The position numbers and the translations under genes are program-made. From the NCBI RefSeq assembly GCF_030159055.1, contig NZ_BQXQ01000035.1, positions 1 to 49,192 of the forward strand: a stretch of 49,192 nt of DNA, written 5' to 3'. This DNA is from Acidovorax sp. SUPP3334. Lineage in GTDB: Bacteria > Pseudomonadota > Gammaproteobacteria > Burkholderiales > Burkholderiaceae_C. The stretch's first letter is position 1, and each line of letters opens with the position of its first letter. Below the pieces are notes generated by a model. It searched no databases. It saw nothing but the letters and a program-made list of their open reading frames with translations, and had not been told where the DNA came from. Positions 35,834 to 43,712 of the stretch are shown here, piece after piece.

Positions 35834-37024
35834 TTACGCCTTCTGGGCGACGCGCGCCCGGATGGCGGCGGCCAGCGAGCCCACGCCGGTGCTGATCTGT
35901 TCGGCGCTGGCCGTCACGAACGACAGGCGCAGCGTGCGATGGTCGGCGTTGTCGGCATAGAAGGCCGCTCCCGGCACGAACGCCACGTTGCGGTCCACGG
36001 CCTCGGGCAGCAGGTCGATCGCGCTCATGCCCTCGGGCAGCCGCACCCAGAGGAACATGCCGCCGTCGGGCGTGTTCCATTGCACGTCCAGGCCGGCCAT
36101 CTCGCGCGTGAGCGCCTGCAGCATGGCGTCGCGCTGCTGCTTGTAGAGCGCGCGGATGGTGGGCACATGGCGGCCCAGGAAGCCGCCCTTCATCACCTCG
36201 TGCACCATGCGCTGGTTGAAGCCGGGGCTGTGCAGGTCGGCCGCCTGCTTGGCCTGCAGCAGCTTGGGGAACACGGCCTTCGGCGCCACGATGAAGCCCA
36301 GGCGCAGGCCGGGGGCGAGCACCTTGGAGAACGAGCCCAGGTAGATGCAGCCTTCGGGGTTGCGCGCGGTCAGCGGGGCCGGTGGCGGCTGGTCGAACCA
36401 CAGGTCGCCGTAGGGGTTGTCTTCGATCAGCGGCAGGTTCAGCTCGGCCGCCTTGGCCACCAGCGCGGCGCGGCGTGCCTCGCTCATGGTGCGGCCGGTG
36501 GGGTTCTGGAAGTTGGGCAGCACGTACAGGAAGCGTGCCTGGCCGGCGCCCGATCCGGTCTTGTGGGCGAGGTCGTCGATCTGCATGCCTTCGTCGTCGC
36601 TGGCCACGCTCACCACGTCAGGCTCCATGGGCGCGAAGGCCTGGATCGCGCCCAGGTAGGTGGGCGTTTCCACCAGGATGCGGCTGCCCGCGTCGATCAG
36701 CACCTTGGCCACGAGGTCCAGGCCCTGCTGCGAGCCGGTGGTGATGAGCACCTGATCGACGCTCACGTCCCAGGGCAGGAAGTCGGCCACGGCCTGGCGC
36801 AGCGGCTGGTAGCCCTCGCTCGCGGCGTATTGCAGGGCCGACGGGCCGTCTTGCGACAGCACGGCGCCGCAGGCCTTGGCGAAGGCGTCGATGGGAAAGG
36901 TCTTGGGGGAGGGCAGGCCGCCGGCGAGGCTGATGATGCCGGGCTTCTCGGTCACTTTCAGGATCTCGCGGATCACCGAGGGGTTCATCTTCGCGGCGCG
37001 TGCGGCCAGTGTCCAGTTCGTCAT
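35834..37024 (-). CDS. PLP-dependent aminotransferase (class I/II, 2-aminoadipate-type)
   Basis: A 396-residue fold-type I aminotransferase. It opens SVIREILKVTEKPGIISLAGGLPSP, then LQYAASEGYQPLRQAVADF, ITTGSQQGLDLVAKV, LPNFQNPTGRTMS and the cofactor lysine in GSFSKVLAPGLRLGF near residue 235. These blocks match the LysN/2-aminoadipate group. The start at 37024 was chosen because GGAG lies 9 bases before it; the Met at 37033 would be too close to the site. It heads an operon with the GST and perhaps the PhzF genes. Confidence 0.92.
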   Translation of the reverse strand: MTNWTLAARAAKMNPSVIREILKVTEKPGIISLAGGLPSPKTFPIDAFAKACGAVLSQDGPSALQYAASEGYQPLRQAVADFLPWDVSVDQVLITTGSQQGLDLVAKVLIDAGSRILVETPTYLGAIQAFAPMEPDVVSVASDDEGMQIDDLAHKTGSGAGQARFLYVLPNFQNPTGRTMSEARRAALVAKAAELNLPLIEDNPYGDLWFDQPPPAPLTARNPEGCIYLGSFSKVLAPGLRLGFIVAPKAVFPKLLQAKQAADLHSPGFNQRMVHEVMKGGFLGRHVPTIRALYKQQRDAMLQALTREMAGLDVQWNTPDGGMFLWVRLPEGMSAIDLLPEAVDRNVAFVPGAAFYADNADHRTLRLSFVTASAEQISTGVGSLAAAIRARVAQKA

Positions 37025-37133
37025 TGAATGCATCTCCAGGGGACGCCTGGTCTCGGGGCGCCAGGGGGTCGTCGTTGAGAAAGCCGTTGTGCGGCGGGTG
37101 GCGGGCTTGTGGGTAGGCCCGCCGGGAAAGAGC

Positions 37134-38141
37134 TTAACCGCGCATCGCTGCGGGTCCGGGGTGAATGGGCCGGGCGGGGCGGACGGGCGCGCGCCGCCCG
37201 ATGACCACCGTGGCCATCACGGCGGCACCGAACGCCAGGCTGACGCCGTCGAGCGATTCGCCCAGCAGCGGCACCGAAAACAGCATGCCCAGGAACGGCT
37301 GCACGAGCTGGATCTGGCTCACCCGCACGGTGCCGCCGAGCGCCAGGCCCCGGTACCACGCGAAAAAGCCCAGCCACATCGAGAACACCGACACATAGGC
37401 CAACGCACCCCAGGCCGAGGCCGGCATGGGCGCCGTGGGCCACGACCATGCGCCCAGGGGCAGCGTGGCGGGCAGCGAGATCACCAGCGCCCAGCAGATC
37501 ACCGACCCCGACGGCATGCGCTGCGACAGCCGCGCGCCATAGCCGTAGCCCACGGCGGCGCACAGCACGGCCGCCAGCAGCAGCAGGTCGGCCGGATGCA
37601 GCGACAGCCCCGCGCTGCCCGAGCGCAGCACCGCGAACGTGACCACCATCGCCGTGCCCAGCAGGGCGCACAGCCAAAAGCGCGGCGAGGGGCGCTGGCG
37701 GTGCAGCAGCGCGCCCACGCCGGCCGTGGCCAGCGGCAGCACGCCGATGATCACGCTGGCGTGTACCGCGCTCACGTGGCGCATGGCCAGCGAGGTGAGC
37801 AGCGGAAACCCGAACACCACGCCCAGCGCCGTGAAGGCGAGCGGCCGCCATTCCTGCGGCTGCGGCCAGGGCGCGCGGCGGGCCCACAGCAGCAGCGCCG
37901 ACAGCACGCCGGCGATGGCCGCCCGGCCCATGGCCATGAACAGGCCGGACATCTGGGGTGCCTCGGGCGTGCCCACGGCCAGCCGCGTCATCGGCAGGGT
38001 GAAGGCGAAGATCACCACGCCCAGCAGGCCCCACAGCAGGCCGCGCGTCTCGGGCGACTGAAGGCCCGCCGGCGCGGCCGGCAGGGGGGTCGGGGCTGGG
38101 GCGCTCGACAAGGTCATGGGGTGCGTCATGGGGTGCGTCAT
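37134..38141 (-). CDS. EamA/DMT-family transporter
   Basis: A 335-residue membrane protein with ten predicted helices in two similar EamA halves: LLWGLLGVVIFAFTLPMTRLA begins the first and AWGALAYVSVFSMWLGFFAW lies in the second. Such proteins export amino acids or other metabolites. The N-terminus is unsure: a 12-base tandem repeat produces in-frame ATGs at 38117, 38129 and 38141 (MTHPMTHPMTLSS). It lies downstream of a LysE gene on the same strand, so both export functions may be co-expressed. Confidence 0.85.
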   Translation of the reverse strand: MTHPMTHPMTLSSAPAPTPLPAAPAGLQSPETRGLLWGLLGVVIFAFTLPMTRLAVGTPEAPQMSGLFMAMGRAAIAGVLSALLLWARRAPWPQPQEWRPLAFTALGVVFGFPLLTSLAMRHVSAVHASVIIGVLPLATAGVGALLHRQRPSPRFWLCALLGTAMVVTFAVLRSGSAGLSLHPADLLLLAAVLCAAVGYGYGARLSQRMPSGSVICWALVISLPATLPLGAWSWPTAPMPASAWGALAYVSVFSMWLGFFAWYRGLALGGTVRVSQIQLVQPFLGMLFSVPLLGESLDGVSLAFGAAVMATVVIGRRAPVRPARPIHPGPAAMRG

Positions 38142-38144
38142 GGG
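38113..38144 (-). repeat. 12-bp tandem repeat at the EamA start
   Basis: gtcatggggtgc occurs twice in tandem, followed by a third partial unit. Each copy carries a start codon in the EamA frame, so the protein could begin at any of three Met codons. Confidence 0.85.
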
Positions 38145-38193
38145 CGGGGTCCGGGTTGGGGGCACGGGTTTTCAGGGGTGGCAGGGCGGCCGG

Positions 38194-38793
38194 TCATGCC
38201 TTCACCATCCAGCCGGCCGTGATCACCAGCACGAGTGCCATGGCGCGGTTGAACCACAGCAGCCGGCGGCCCTGTGCCAGCCACTGGCGCAGCAGCGCGC
38301 CCGTGGCGGCATACAGCAGGTTGCTGCTGAACGCGAACACCACCATCACCGGCAGCACCACGCCCAGGCGCGCCAGGCTGTCCTCGCGCCCGGCCACCCA
38401 GCCCGCCACGATGGTCAGCGCCAGCAGCCACGCCTTGATGTTCACGAACTGCATCGCCGCGCCCTGCCAGAAGCCCACGTCCATGCGGCCGGCCTGGGCC
38501 TGGCCCAGCTGGGCGCTGCGGCTGAGCTTGAACGCCAGCCACAGCAGGTAGGCGATGCCCGCCACCTTGATCGCCAGGCGCAGCGCCGGCACCGCCACCA
38601 CCAGGGCGCCCACGCCGCCCGCGCAGACCAGCAGCAGGGCGCTCCAGCCCACGGGCACCGCCCACACGAAACGCATCGCATGCCGCAGGCCACGGTTGGC
38701 GGCCAGCGCAGTGGCCAGCGTGGTGTTGGGGCCGGGGCTGAAACTCATGGCGGTGGCCAGGGCCAGCAGGGCGGTGAATTCGACGAAGGGCAT
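38194..38793 (-). CDS. LysE-family amino-acid exporter
   Basis: A 199-residue membrane protein with six helices. The family start FVEFTALLALATAMSFSPGPNTTLATALAAN with the SPGPN motif is intact, as are FVNIKAWLLALTIVAGWV and the last helix RAMALVLVITAGWMV. LysE/RhtB proteins export basic or other amino acids and related metabolites. It is divergent from the MocR-type regulator at 38916 across a short region with direct repeats, which is the usual regulator-target pair. Confidence 0.92.
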   Translation of the reverse strand: MPFVEFTALLALATAMSFSPGPNTTLATALAANRGLRHAMRFVWAVPVGWSALLLVCAGGVGALVVAVPALRLAIKVAGIAYLLWLAFKLSRSAQLGQAQAGRMDVGFWQGAAMQFVNIKAWLLALTIVAGWVAGREDSLARLGVVLPVMVVFAFSSNLLYAATGALLRQWLAQGRRLLWFNRAMALVLVITAGWMVKA

Positions 38794-38839
38794 CGGGGGG
38801 CTCGGAGGTGGTTGCTGCCAATGGTGGAGCAGAGTCCAT

Positions 38840-38881
38840 TACAGTTGCAATACAGTTATTTCGACAATTGCATCATCTGTA
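38840..38881. promoter_or_regulatory. probable MocR operator in the lysE/mocR intergenic region
   Basis: tacagtt occurs at 38840-38846 and 38851-38857, 11 bases apart (one helical turn), and its inverse ctgta at 38877-38881. MocR-type regulators often bind such repeats between divergent genes. The site lies between the lysE start (38793) and the regulator start (38916). The factor is inferred from position. Confidence 0.5.
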
Positions 38882-38915
38882 CTGGTGTTCGCATCAGCAC
38901 AGTGAAGGAGCTCCC

Positions 38916-40388
38916 ATGCTGACCCGCACCGCCCGACGTTCCCTCACCGAGCAACTGGCCGAGCGCTTCGCCGAGCGCATCCGCGCCCGGCTGCTGCCCG
39001 CCGGCGCCCGCCTGCCCTCGGTGCGCGAATGCGCGCGGCTGCAGGGCGTGAGCGCCTATACGGTCGTGGCCGCGTACGACCAGTTGCTCGCGCAAGGGCT
39101 GGTGGAAGCGCGCAGCCAGCGCGGCTTTTATGTGCGAGACATTGCACAAAAAGTGCCTCCAGCGCATATTCCCCTAGGGGGCATTGCTATGAATAACGTA
39201 GCAAACGACCGCAAGTCGTCCCCCGTGCTGTCCCCGCTGCCTTCGGGCTCGTGCGTCAACGCCACGGCGCTGATCCGCGGCATGTTCCACCAGGCTTCGA
39301 GCCACCCGCAGCCGGGGGCCGGCGTCTTTCCGCGCGACTGGCTGGAGAACACCTTCATGGGTGCGGCGCTGCGCAAGGTCTCCAGCGGGCGCGCCTTGCA
39401 AGACAGCTCGCTGCAGTACGGCGACCCCATGGGCGAGCCCACCCTGCGCGAGGTGGTGGCCCGGCGCCTGCAGGGCTTCGGCGTGCCGGTGCAGGCCAGC
39501 CAGGTCATCACCACCCTGGGCGCCACGCACGCGCTCGACATCGTGAGCCGCACCCTGCTCAAGGCGGGCGACACCGTCATGGTCGAAGAGCCGGGCTGGT
39601 CGGTCGAATTCGCGCGGCTCGATGCGCTGGGCATGCGCATCCTGCCCGTGCCGCGCGGCGCGCAGGGGCCGGACATCGCGGTGATGGAGCGCTACTGCGA
39701 GGTGCACGCCCCCAAGCTCTTCGTGAGCGTGAGCGTGTTCCACAACCCCACCGGCTACTGCCTCACGCCGGGCAGCGCGCACCAGGTGCTGCAACTGGCC
39801 GGGCGGCACGGCTTTCACATCGTCGAAGACGACACCTACAGCCACATCGCCCCCGAACACGCCACGCGCCTGACCGTGCTGGACGGCCTGGCGCGCACCA
39901 TCTACGTGAGCGGCTTCGCCAAAATCCTCGCGCCCAACTGGCGGGTGGGCTACCTGGCCGCCCCGCCCGATCTGGTGGAGCCGCTGCTCGACACCAAGCT
40001 GCTGTCCACGCTGACCACGCCGTCGCTGCTGGAAAAGGCCATGGCCCTGTGCATCGAACAGGGCATGCTGCGCCGCCACAGCGACCGCATGCGCCAGCGC
40101 CTGGCCCAGGCCCGCGCGCGCAGCGTGCAACTGGCGCTGGAGGCCGGCTGCACCTTCGCGGCGGAGCCGGCCGGCATGTTCGGCTGGGTCGAGACGGGCG
40201 TGGACACCGACGTGCTGGCCCAGCGCATGCTGGACGAGGGCTACCTGCTCGCGCCGGGCGCACTGTTCCATGCCAGCCGCCAGCCATGCACGCTGATGCG
40301 CATCAACTTCACCACCACCCAGGACGCGGCGTTCTGGCGCGTGTTCCAGAAACAGGCGGCTGCGCTGGCGGGTGGCGTTCGGGGGTGA
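38916..40388 (+). CDS. MocR-type regulator: GntR winged helix plus aminotransferase domain
   Basis: A 490-residue fusion. Residues 1-75 form a GntR-type winged helix (LTEQLAERFAERIRARLLPAG, then LPSVRECARLQGVSAYTVVAAYDQL). A linker of about 25 residues (78-105) follows, partly encoded by a dispersed repeat. The rest is a fold-type I aminotransferase: LGATHALDIVSRTL, HNPTGYCLTPG, IVEDDTYSHI and the PLP lysine in YVSGFAKILAPNWRVGYLA. The ATG at 38916 has AAGGAG at good distance. The domain probably senses PLP or an amino acid and controls lysE. Confidence 0.93.
   Translation: MLTRTARRSLTEQLAERFAERIRARLLPAGARLPSVRECARLQGVSAYTVVAAYDQLLAQGLVEARSQRGFYVRDIAQKVPPAHIPLGGIAMNNVANDRKSSPVLSPLPSGSCVNATALIRGMFHQASSHPQPGAGVFPRDWLENTFMGAALRKVSSGRALQDSSLQYGDPMGEPTLREVVARRLQGFGVPVQASQVITTLGATHALDIVSRTLLKAGDTVMVEEPGWSVEFARLDALGMRILPVPRGAQGPDIAVMERYCEVHAPKLFVSVSVFHNPTGYCLTPGSAHQVLQLAGRHGFHIVEDDTYSHIAPEHATRLTVLDGLARTIYVSGFAKILAPNWRVGYLAAPPDLVEPLLDTKLLSTLTTPSLLEKAMALCIEQGMLRRHSDRMRQRLAQARARSVQLALEAGCTFAAEPAGMFGWVETGVDTDVLAQRMLDEGYLLAPGALFHASRQPCTLMRINFTTTQDAAFWRVFQKQAAALAGGVRG
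39151..39203. repeat. dispersed element, copy 6 (inside the MocR linker)
   Basis: The segment contains the perfect palindrome cccctagggg (39171-39180) and a gctat...gtagc inverted pair, with the tgcctccagcgc start I associate with this family. It encodes the linker between the winged helix and the aminotransferase domain. Confidence 0.55.
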
Positions 40389-40429
40389 AGGGAATGGGGC
40401 AGTGGATGGTGTGAGGGATTTGGCGCTTT

Positions 40430-40461
40430 TTGACCGTTAAACCCGCGCAGTTTGTTACAAT
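40430..40461 (+). promoter_or_regulatory. candidate promoter of the vgrG operon
   Basis: tgttacaat is a near-perfect extended -10 (TGnTACAAT) at 40453-40461. A ttgacc at 40430 is 20 bases upstream, longer than the usual 17, so the -35 is weak or absent. It lies 115 bases before vgrG. Confidence 0.4.
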
Positions 40462-40576
40462 TGGAGGCATTTTCCCGCGTTCGGGGGGATTTTCGCAGGG
40501 AGGAATGTGCTCTGCCGCGCACTATCATTCGGCCCATTCCAATCCGACCCACCGGCCTTGACAGGCCGCTGCACCC

Positions 40577-43141
40577 ATGACACGCCGAGTCACCATCCAG
40601 ACGCCCCTGGGCGAGCAGTTGCAGTTTCGCCAGCTGCAGGGCAAAGAAGCGCTGAGCGAATTGTTCTCCCTGGACGTGGACCTGCTGAGCGAGAGCAAGT
40701 CCATCGATCCCAAGGCCCTGCTGGGTAAAAGCGCCACCGTGGTGGTGGAAACCGAAGGGGGCGGGCGCCGCTACCTGGACGGCATCGTCACCCGCTTCGG
40801 CCTGCAGGGCCAGGACCACCGCTTCTACACCTACAAGGCCCGCCTGAGCCCCTGGCTGTGGCTGGCCACGCGGCAAAGCGACTTCAAGATCTTTCAGAAC
40901 AAGACCGTGCCCGACATCATCGAAGAGGTGCTCGGCAAATACGGCTACCCGCTGCAGCGCAAGCTCACGCAAAGCTACCGCACCTGGGACTACTGCGTGC
41001 AGTACAACGAGACCGACTGCGCCTTCGTCTCGCGCCTGATGGAGCACGAGGGCATCTACTACTTTCACGAGCACAGCGCCGGCCAGCACGTGCTCACCCT
41101 GGCCGACGACATCGTCGCCTCGCACAGCCCGCTGCCCGGTGCCGCCGTCATCCCGTTCTACCCGCCCGAAAAGGCCGCGGTCGCCGACAAGGAGAACATC
41201 CACGCCTGGCAACTGGCGCAGGAGATCAAGTCCGCGCGGCACTACAACGACGACTACGACTTCAAGAGGCCCAAGGCCGACCTGTCCAACATGCGCCAGA
41301 CCCCACCGGGCCACGCGCACGACAGCCACGAAATGTACGAGTGGCCCGGCGGCTACACCGAATTCAGCGACGGCGAGAACTACGCCCGCTCGCGGCTGCA
41401 ATCGAGCCTCACCGGCCACAGCACCGTGCACGGCGAATCGCGCCACCGGGCGCTCGCCCCCGGCTACACCTTCACCCTGGAAAACCACCCCCGCGAAGAC
41501 CAGAACCAGCAGTACCTGCTGACCGGGCTGCAATACCACTTCAAGGAAAACCCCCAGGTCAGCGCCGTCGCGCCCGGCCCCAAGGGAACGCCGCAGGAAG
41601 AAGGCTCGTTCCAGAAATTCACCCTGCAGGCCCAGCCCACCAGCCTGCCCTACACCCCGGCGCGCACCACGCCCAAGCCCAAGACCACCGGCCCCCAGAC
41701 CGCCGTGGTCGTCGGCCCGCCCGGCGAAGAAATCTGGACCGACCAGTACGGCCGCGTGAAAGTGCAGTTCCACTGGGACCGCATCGGCGCCATGGACGAA
41801 AACTCCAGCTGCTGGGTGCGCGTGTCCCACCCCTGGGCGGGCCTGAACTACGGCAGCATCCACATCCCGCGCATCGGGCAGGAGGTCATCGTGGACTTTT
41901 TGAACGGCGATCCCGACTACCCCATCATCACCGGGCGGGTCTACAACGGCATCCAGATGCCGCCGTGGAAGCTGCCGGACAACAAGACGCAGTCGGGCAC
42001 GCTCACCCGCTGGAGCAAGGGCGGCGGCGGGGCGAGCATGCTGCGCTTCGAGGACAAGAAGGGCATCGAACACCTGGAGCTGTCCAACACCTACGGCAAC
42101 ACGTACCTGAACATGGGCTACCTGATGCACCAGGGCAGCGGCTCGCAGCGCGGGTACGGCTTTGAGCTGCGCACGGACCTGTGGGGCTCGATCCGGGCGG
42201 ACAAGGGCCTGCTGATCACCACGTACCCGCAGGACTTCACCTCCAAGGTGGCGAACAACAATCCGGATGGGTTCGATCAGCTGGGGGACGGGCTGGCGGG
42301 GACTGCGGCGTTGATGCAGGAAGCCGGACAGGCGGTGGACGCCATGAACAGCGCCATCGGTGCCATCAACGGGCTCAAGACTTCGCACATGATGGAACTG
42401 AGCGCAGGCATTGCCGCCATGACCGGAGGCAAGGCAGCGGTTTCGACGTTGTCCAAGGCCGCCGCGGCGCTGTCTGCGTTCGGCGGCGGGGCGGGCGGCG
42501 ACGGCGGTGGTGGCGGGCCCGAGATGCTGCTGCCCTCCAACACCGACCCCGCCATGCCGCAGGCGCAGGCACTGCGCGAACTGTCCAAGGACATCACCAA
42601 GCCGATCGTCTCCATCGTGAGCCCAGAGGGGCATTCGATGATCAGTCCCAAGCCCATCGTCATCAGCTCGGGACAAAGCGCATCCATGCATGCCAAGGAG
42701 CACATCACCGTCTCCAGCGGCGCGCAGCTCACGCAACTGGCCAAGAGCGGCATGCTGACCCACGTGTCCGAAGGCGGCCAGCGCAACACGGTCGCGCAGG
42801 GCGATGTCGCGTCAGAAGCGCAAACGGGCAACATGAATTTGACCGCCCAGCACAACATCACGCTGGCCTCCAAGGCCGATACGGCATCGGTCATCGGAAA
42901 CCAGAATGTGAATGTGCAGGCAACCAGCGATTCGGTGCTCATCAAGGCCGCCAAGCACATCCGTTTGCAAGCGGGCGAGAGCATTACCCTGACCATTGGC
43001 GAGGGCGAAGGCCAGGCGTCTATCAAGCTGACCGACCAGGGCGTGGTCGTCATCAAGGGCAAGAACGGGCTCATCGATCTTTCTGAACTGCTGGACGTGC
43101 ACGGCGCGCCCATTCAACTCAATTGCTCATCCGGTGAGTAA
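40577..43141 (+). CDS. vgrG: type VI secretion spike protein VgrG
   Basis: Trimeric tip of the T6SS needle that carries effectors. The 854-residue protein has a gp27-like N-terminal half (LGKSATVVVETEGGGRRYLDG, YRTWDYCVQYNETDCAFVSRL), then a gp5-type OB region around residues 390-470 (IWTDQYGRVKVQFHWDRIG, GSIHIPRIGQEVIVDFLNGD), and a DUF2345-type C-terminal repeat part from about 680 (ISSGQSASMHAKEHITVSSG, IKAAKHIRLQAGESITLTIG). It precedes a chaperone and an Rhs effector, so it should be their dedicated carrier. No other T6SS core gene lies in the window. Confidence 0.97.
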   Translation: MTRRVTIQTPLGEQLQFRQLQGKEALSELFSLDVDLLSESKSIDPKALLGKSATVVVETEGGGRRYLDGIVTRFGLQGQDHRFYTYKARLSPWLWLATRQSDFKIFQNKTVPDIIEEVLGKYGYPLQRKLTQSYRTWDYCVQYNETDCAFVSRLMEHEGIYYFHEHSAGQHVLTLADDIVASHSPLPGAAVIPFYPPEKAAVADKENIHAWQLAQEIKSARHYNDDYDFKRPKADLSNMRQTPPGHAHDSHEMYEWPGGYTEFSDGENYARSRLQSSLTGHSTVHGESRHRALAPGYTFTLENHPREDQNQQYLLTGLQYHFKENPQVSAVAPGPKGTPQEEGSFQKFTLQAQPTSLPYTPARTTPKPKTTGPQTAVVVGPPGEEIWTDQYGRVKVQFHWDRIGAMDENSSCWVRVSHPWAGLNYGSIHIPRIGQEVIVDFLNGDPDYPIITGRVYNGIQMPPWKLPDNKTQSGTLTRWSKGGGGASMLRFEDKKGIEHLELSNTYGNTYLNMGYLMHQGSGSQRGYGFELRTDLWGSIRADKGLLITTYPQDFTSKVANNNPDGFDQLGDGLAGTAALMQEAGQAVDAMNSAIGAINGLKTSHMMELSAGIAAMTGGKAAVSTLSKAAAALSAFGGGAGGDGGGGGPEMLLPSNTDPAMPQAQALRELSKDITKPIVSIVSPEGHSMISPKPIVISSGQSASMHAKEHITVSSGAQLTQLAKSGMLTHVSEGGQRNTVAQGDVASEAQTGNMNLTAQHNITLASKADTASVIGNQNVNVQATSDSVLIKAAKHIRLQAGESITLTIGEGEGQASIKLTDQGVVVIKGKNGLIDLSELLDVHGAPIQLNCSSGE

Positions 43142-43159
43142 GGCGGGCCGCCGCCCGCC
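43142..43159 (+). other. GC-rich hairpin between vgrG and the chaperone gene
   Basis: ggcgggc/gcccgcc pair perfectly around a four-base loop right after the vgrG stop. No T-run follows, so it is not a standard terminator; it may slow decay or set the ratio of the two proteins. Confidence 0.55.
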
Positions 43160-43198
43160 GATCGATCGCTTCTTCCCCCATAAAACCGAAAGCACGGA

Positions 43199-43630
43199 AT
43201 GCAGTTTCATATCCAAGAGGGCACGTTCGAATTGCCCGCAGGCCTTCAGGACAACAGCATGAACATGCTGATGACGGGCACGAGCGGGCTGGACCTGAGC
43301 TTGATCGTGACCCGCGACCGCCTCGAAGCGGGCGAAAGTTATGGCGCTTTCATGGAGCGCCAGATCAAGTCCGTGACCCTGCAGGTGAAGGATTTCGAGA
43401 TCACGGAGAGGCACGAGCAAAAATCTGCAGCCCAGGATGCACTCATCGGGCTGGAGGTTTCGCAGAAGTTCAAGCAAAACGGCCAATGGGTTTATCAGCG
43501 CCAGCGCTCGTGGCTGCTGCCGGACAAAGTCCGGGTGCTGGTGTTGACGGCCGCGTCGGTGGCGCCCATCACCGACACGCAAACGCAGCGCTGGAAAACC
43601 ATCTGCGCCAGCTTCCAGCCACGCGAGTGA
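43199..43630 (+). CDS. DcrB/DUF1795-family T6SS effector chaperone (EagR-type)
   Basis: A 143-residue soluble protein. It begins MQFHIQEGTFELPAGLQDNS, has LDLSLIVTRDRLEAGESYGAF and ends RWKTICASFQP, the pattern of DcrB/DUF1795 proteins. In T6SS clusters this family (Eag) binds the N-terminal membrane helices of Rhs or PAAR effectors and holds them until they are loaded on VgrG. Its place between vgrG and a prePAAR Rhs gene fits exactly. The ATG at 43199 follows ccgaaagcacgga. Confidence 0.92.
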   Translation: MQFHIQEGTFELPAGLQDNSMNMLMTGTSGLDLSLIVTRDRLEAGESYGAFMERQIKSVTLQVKDFEITERHEQKSAAQDALIGLEVSQKFKQNGQWVYQRQRSWLLPDKVRVLVLTAASVAPITDTQTQRWKTICASFQPRE

Positions 43631-43712
43631 GTCTGCCGCTGGGCAGGGCATCCGTTGCCTTGCAGTCCCGTGCCAATGCGCACCGTGCAAATCGCCTTTT
43701 GCCAAACCATCC

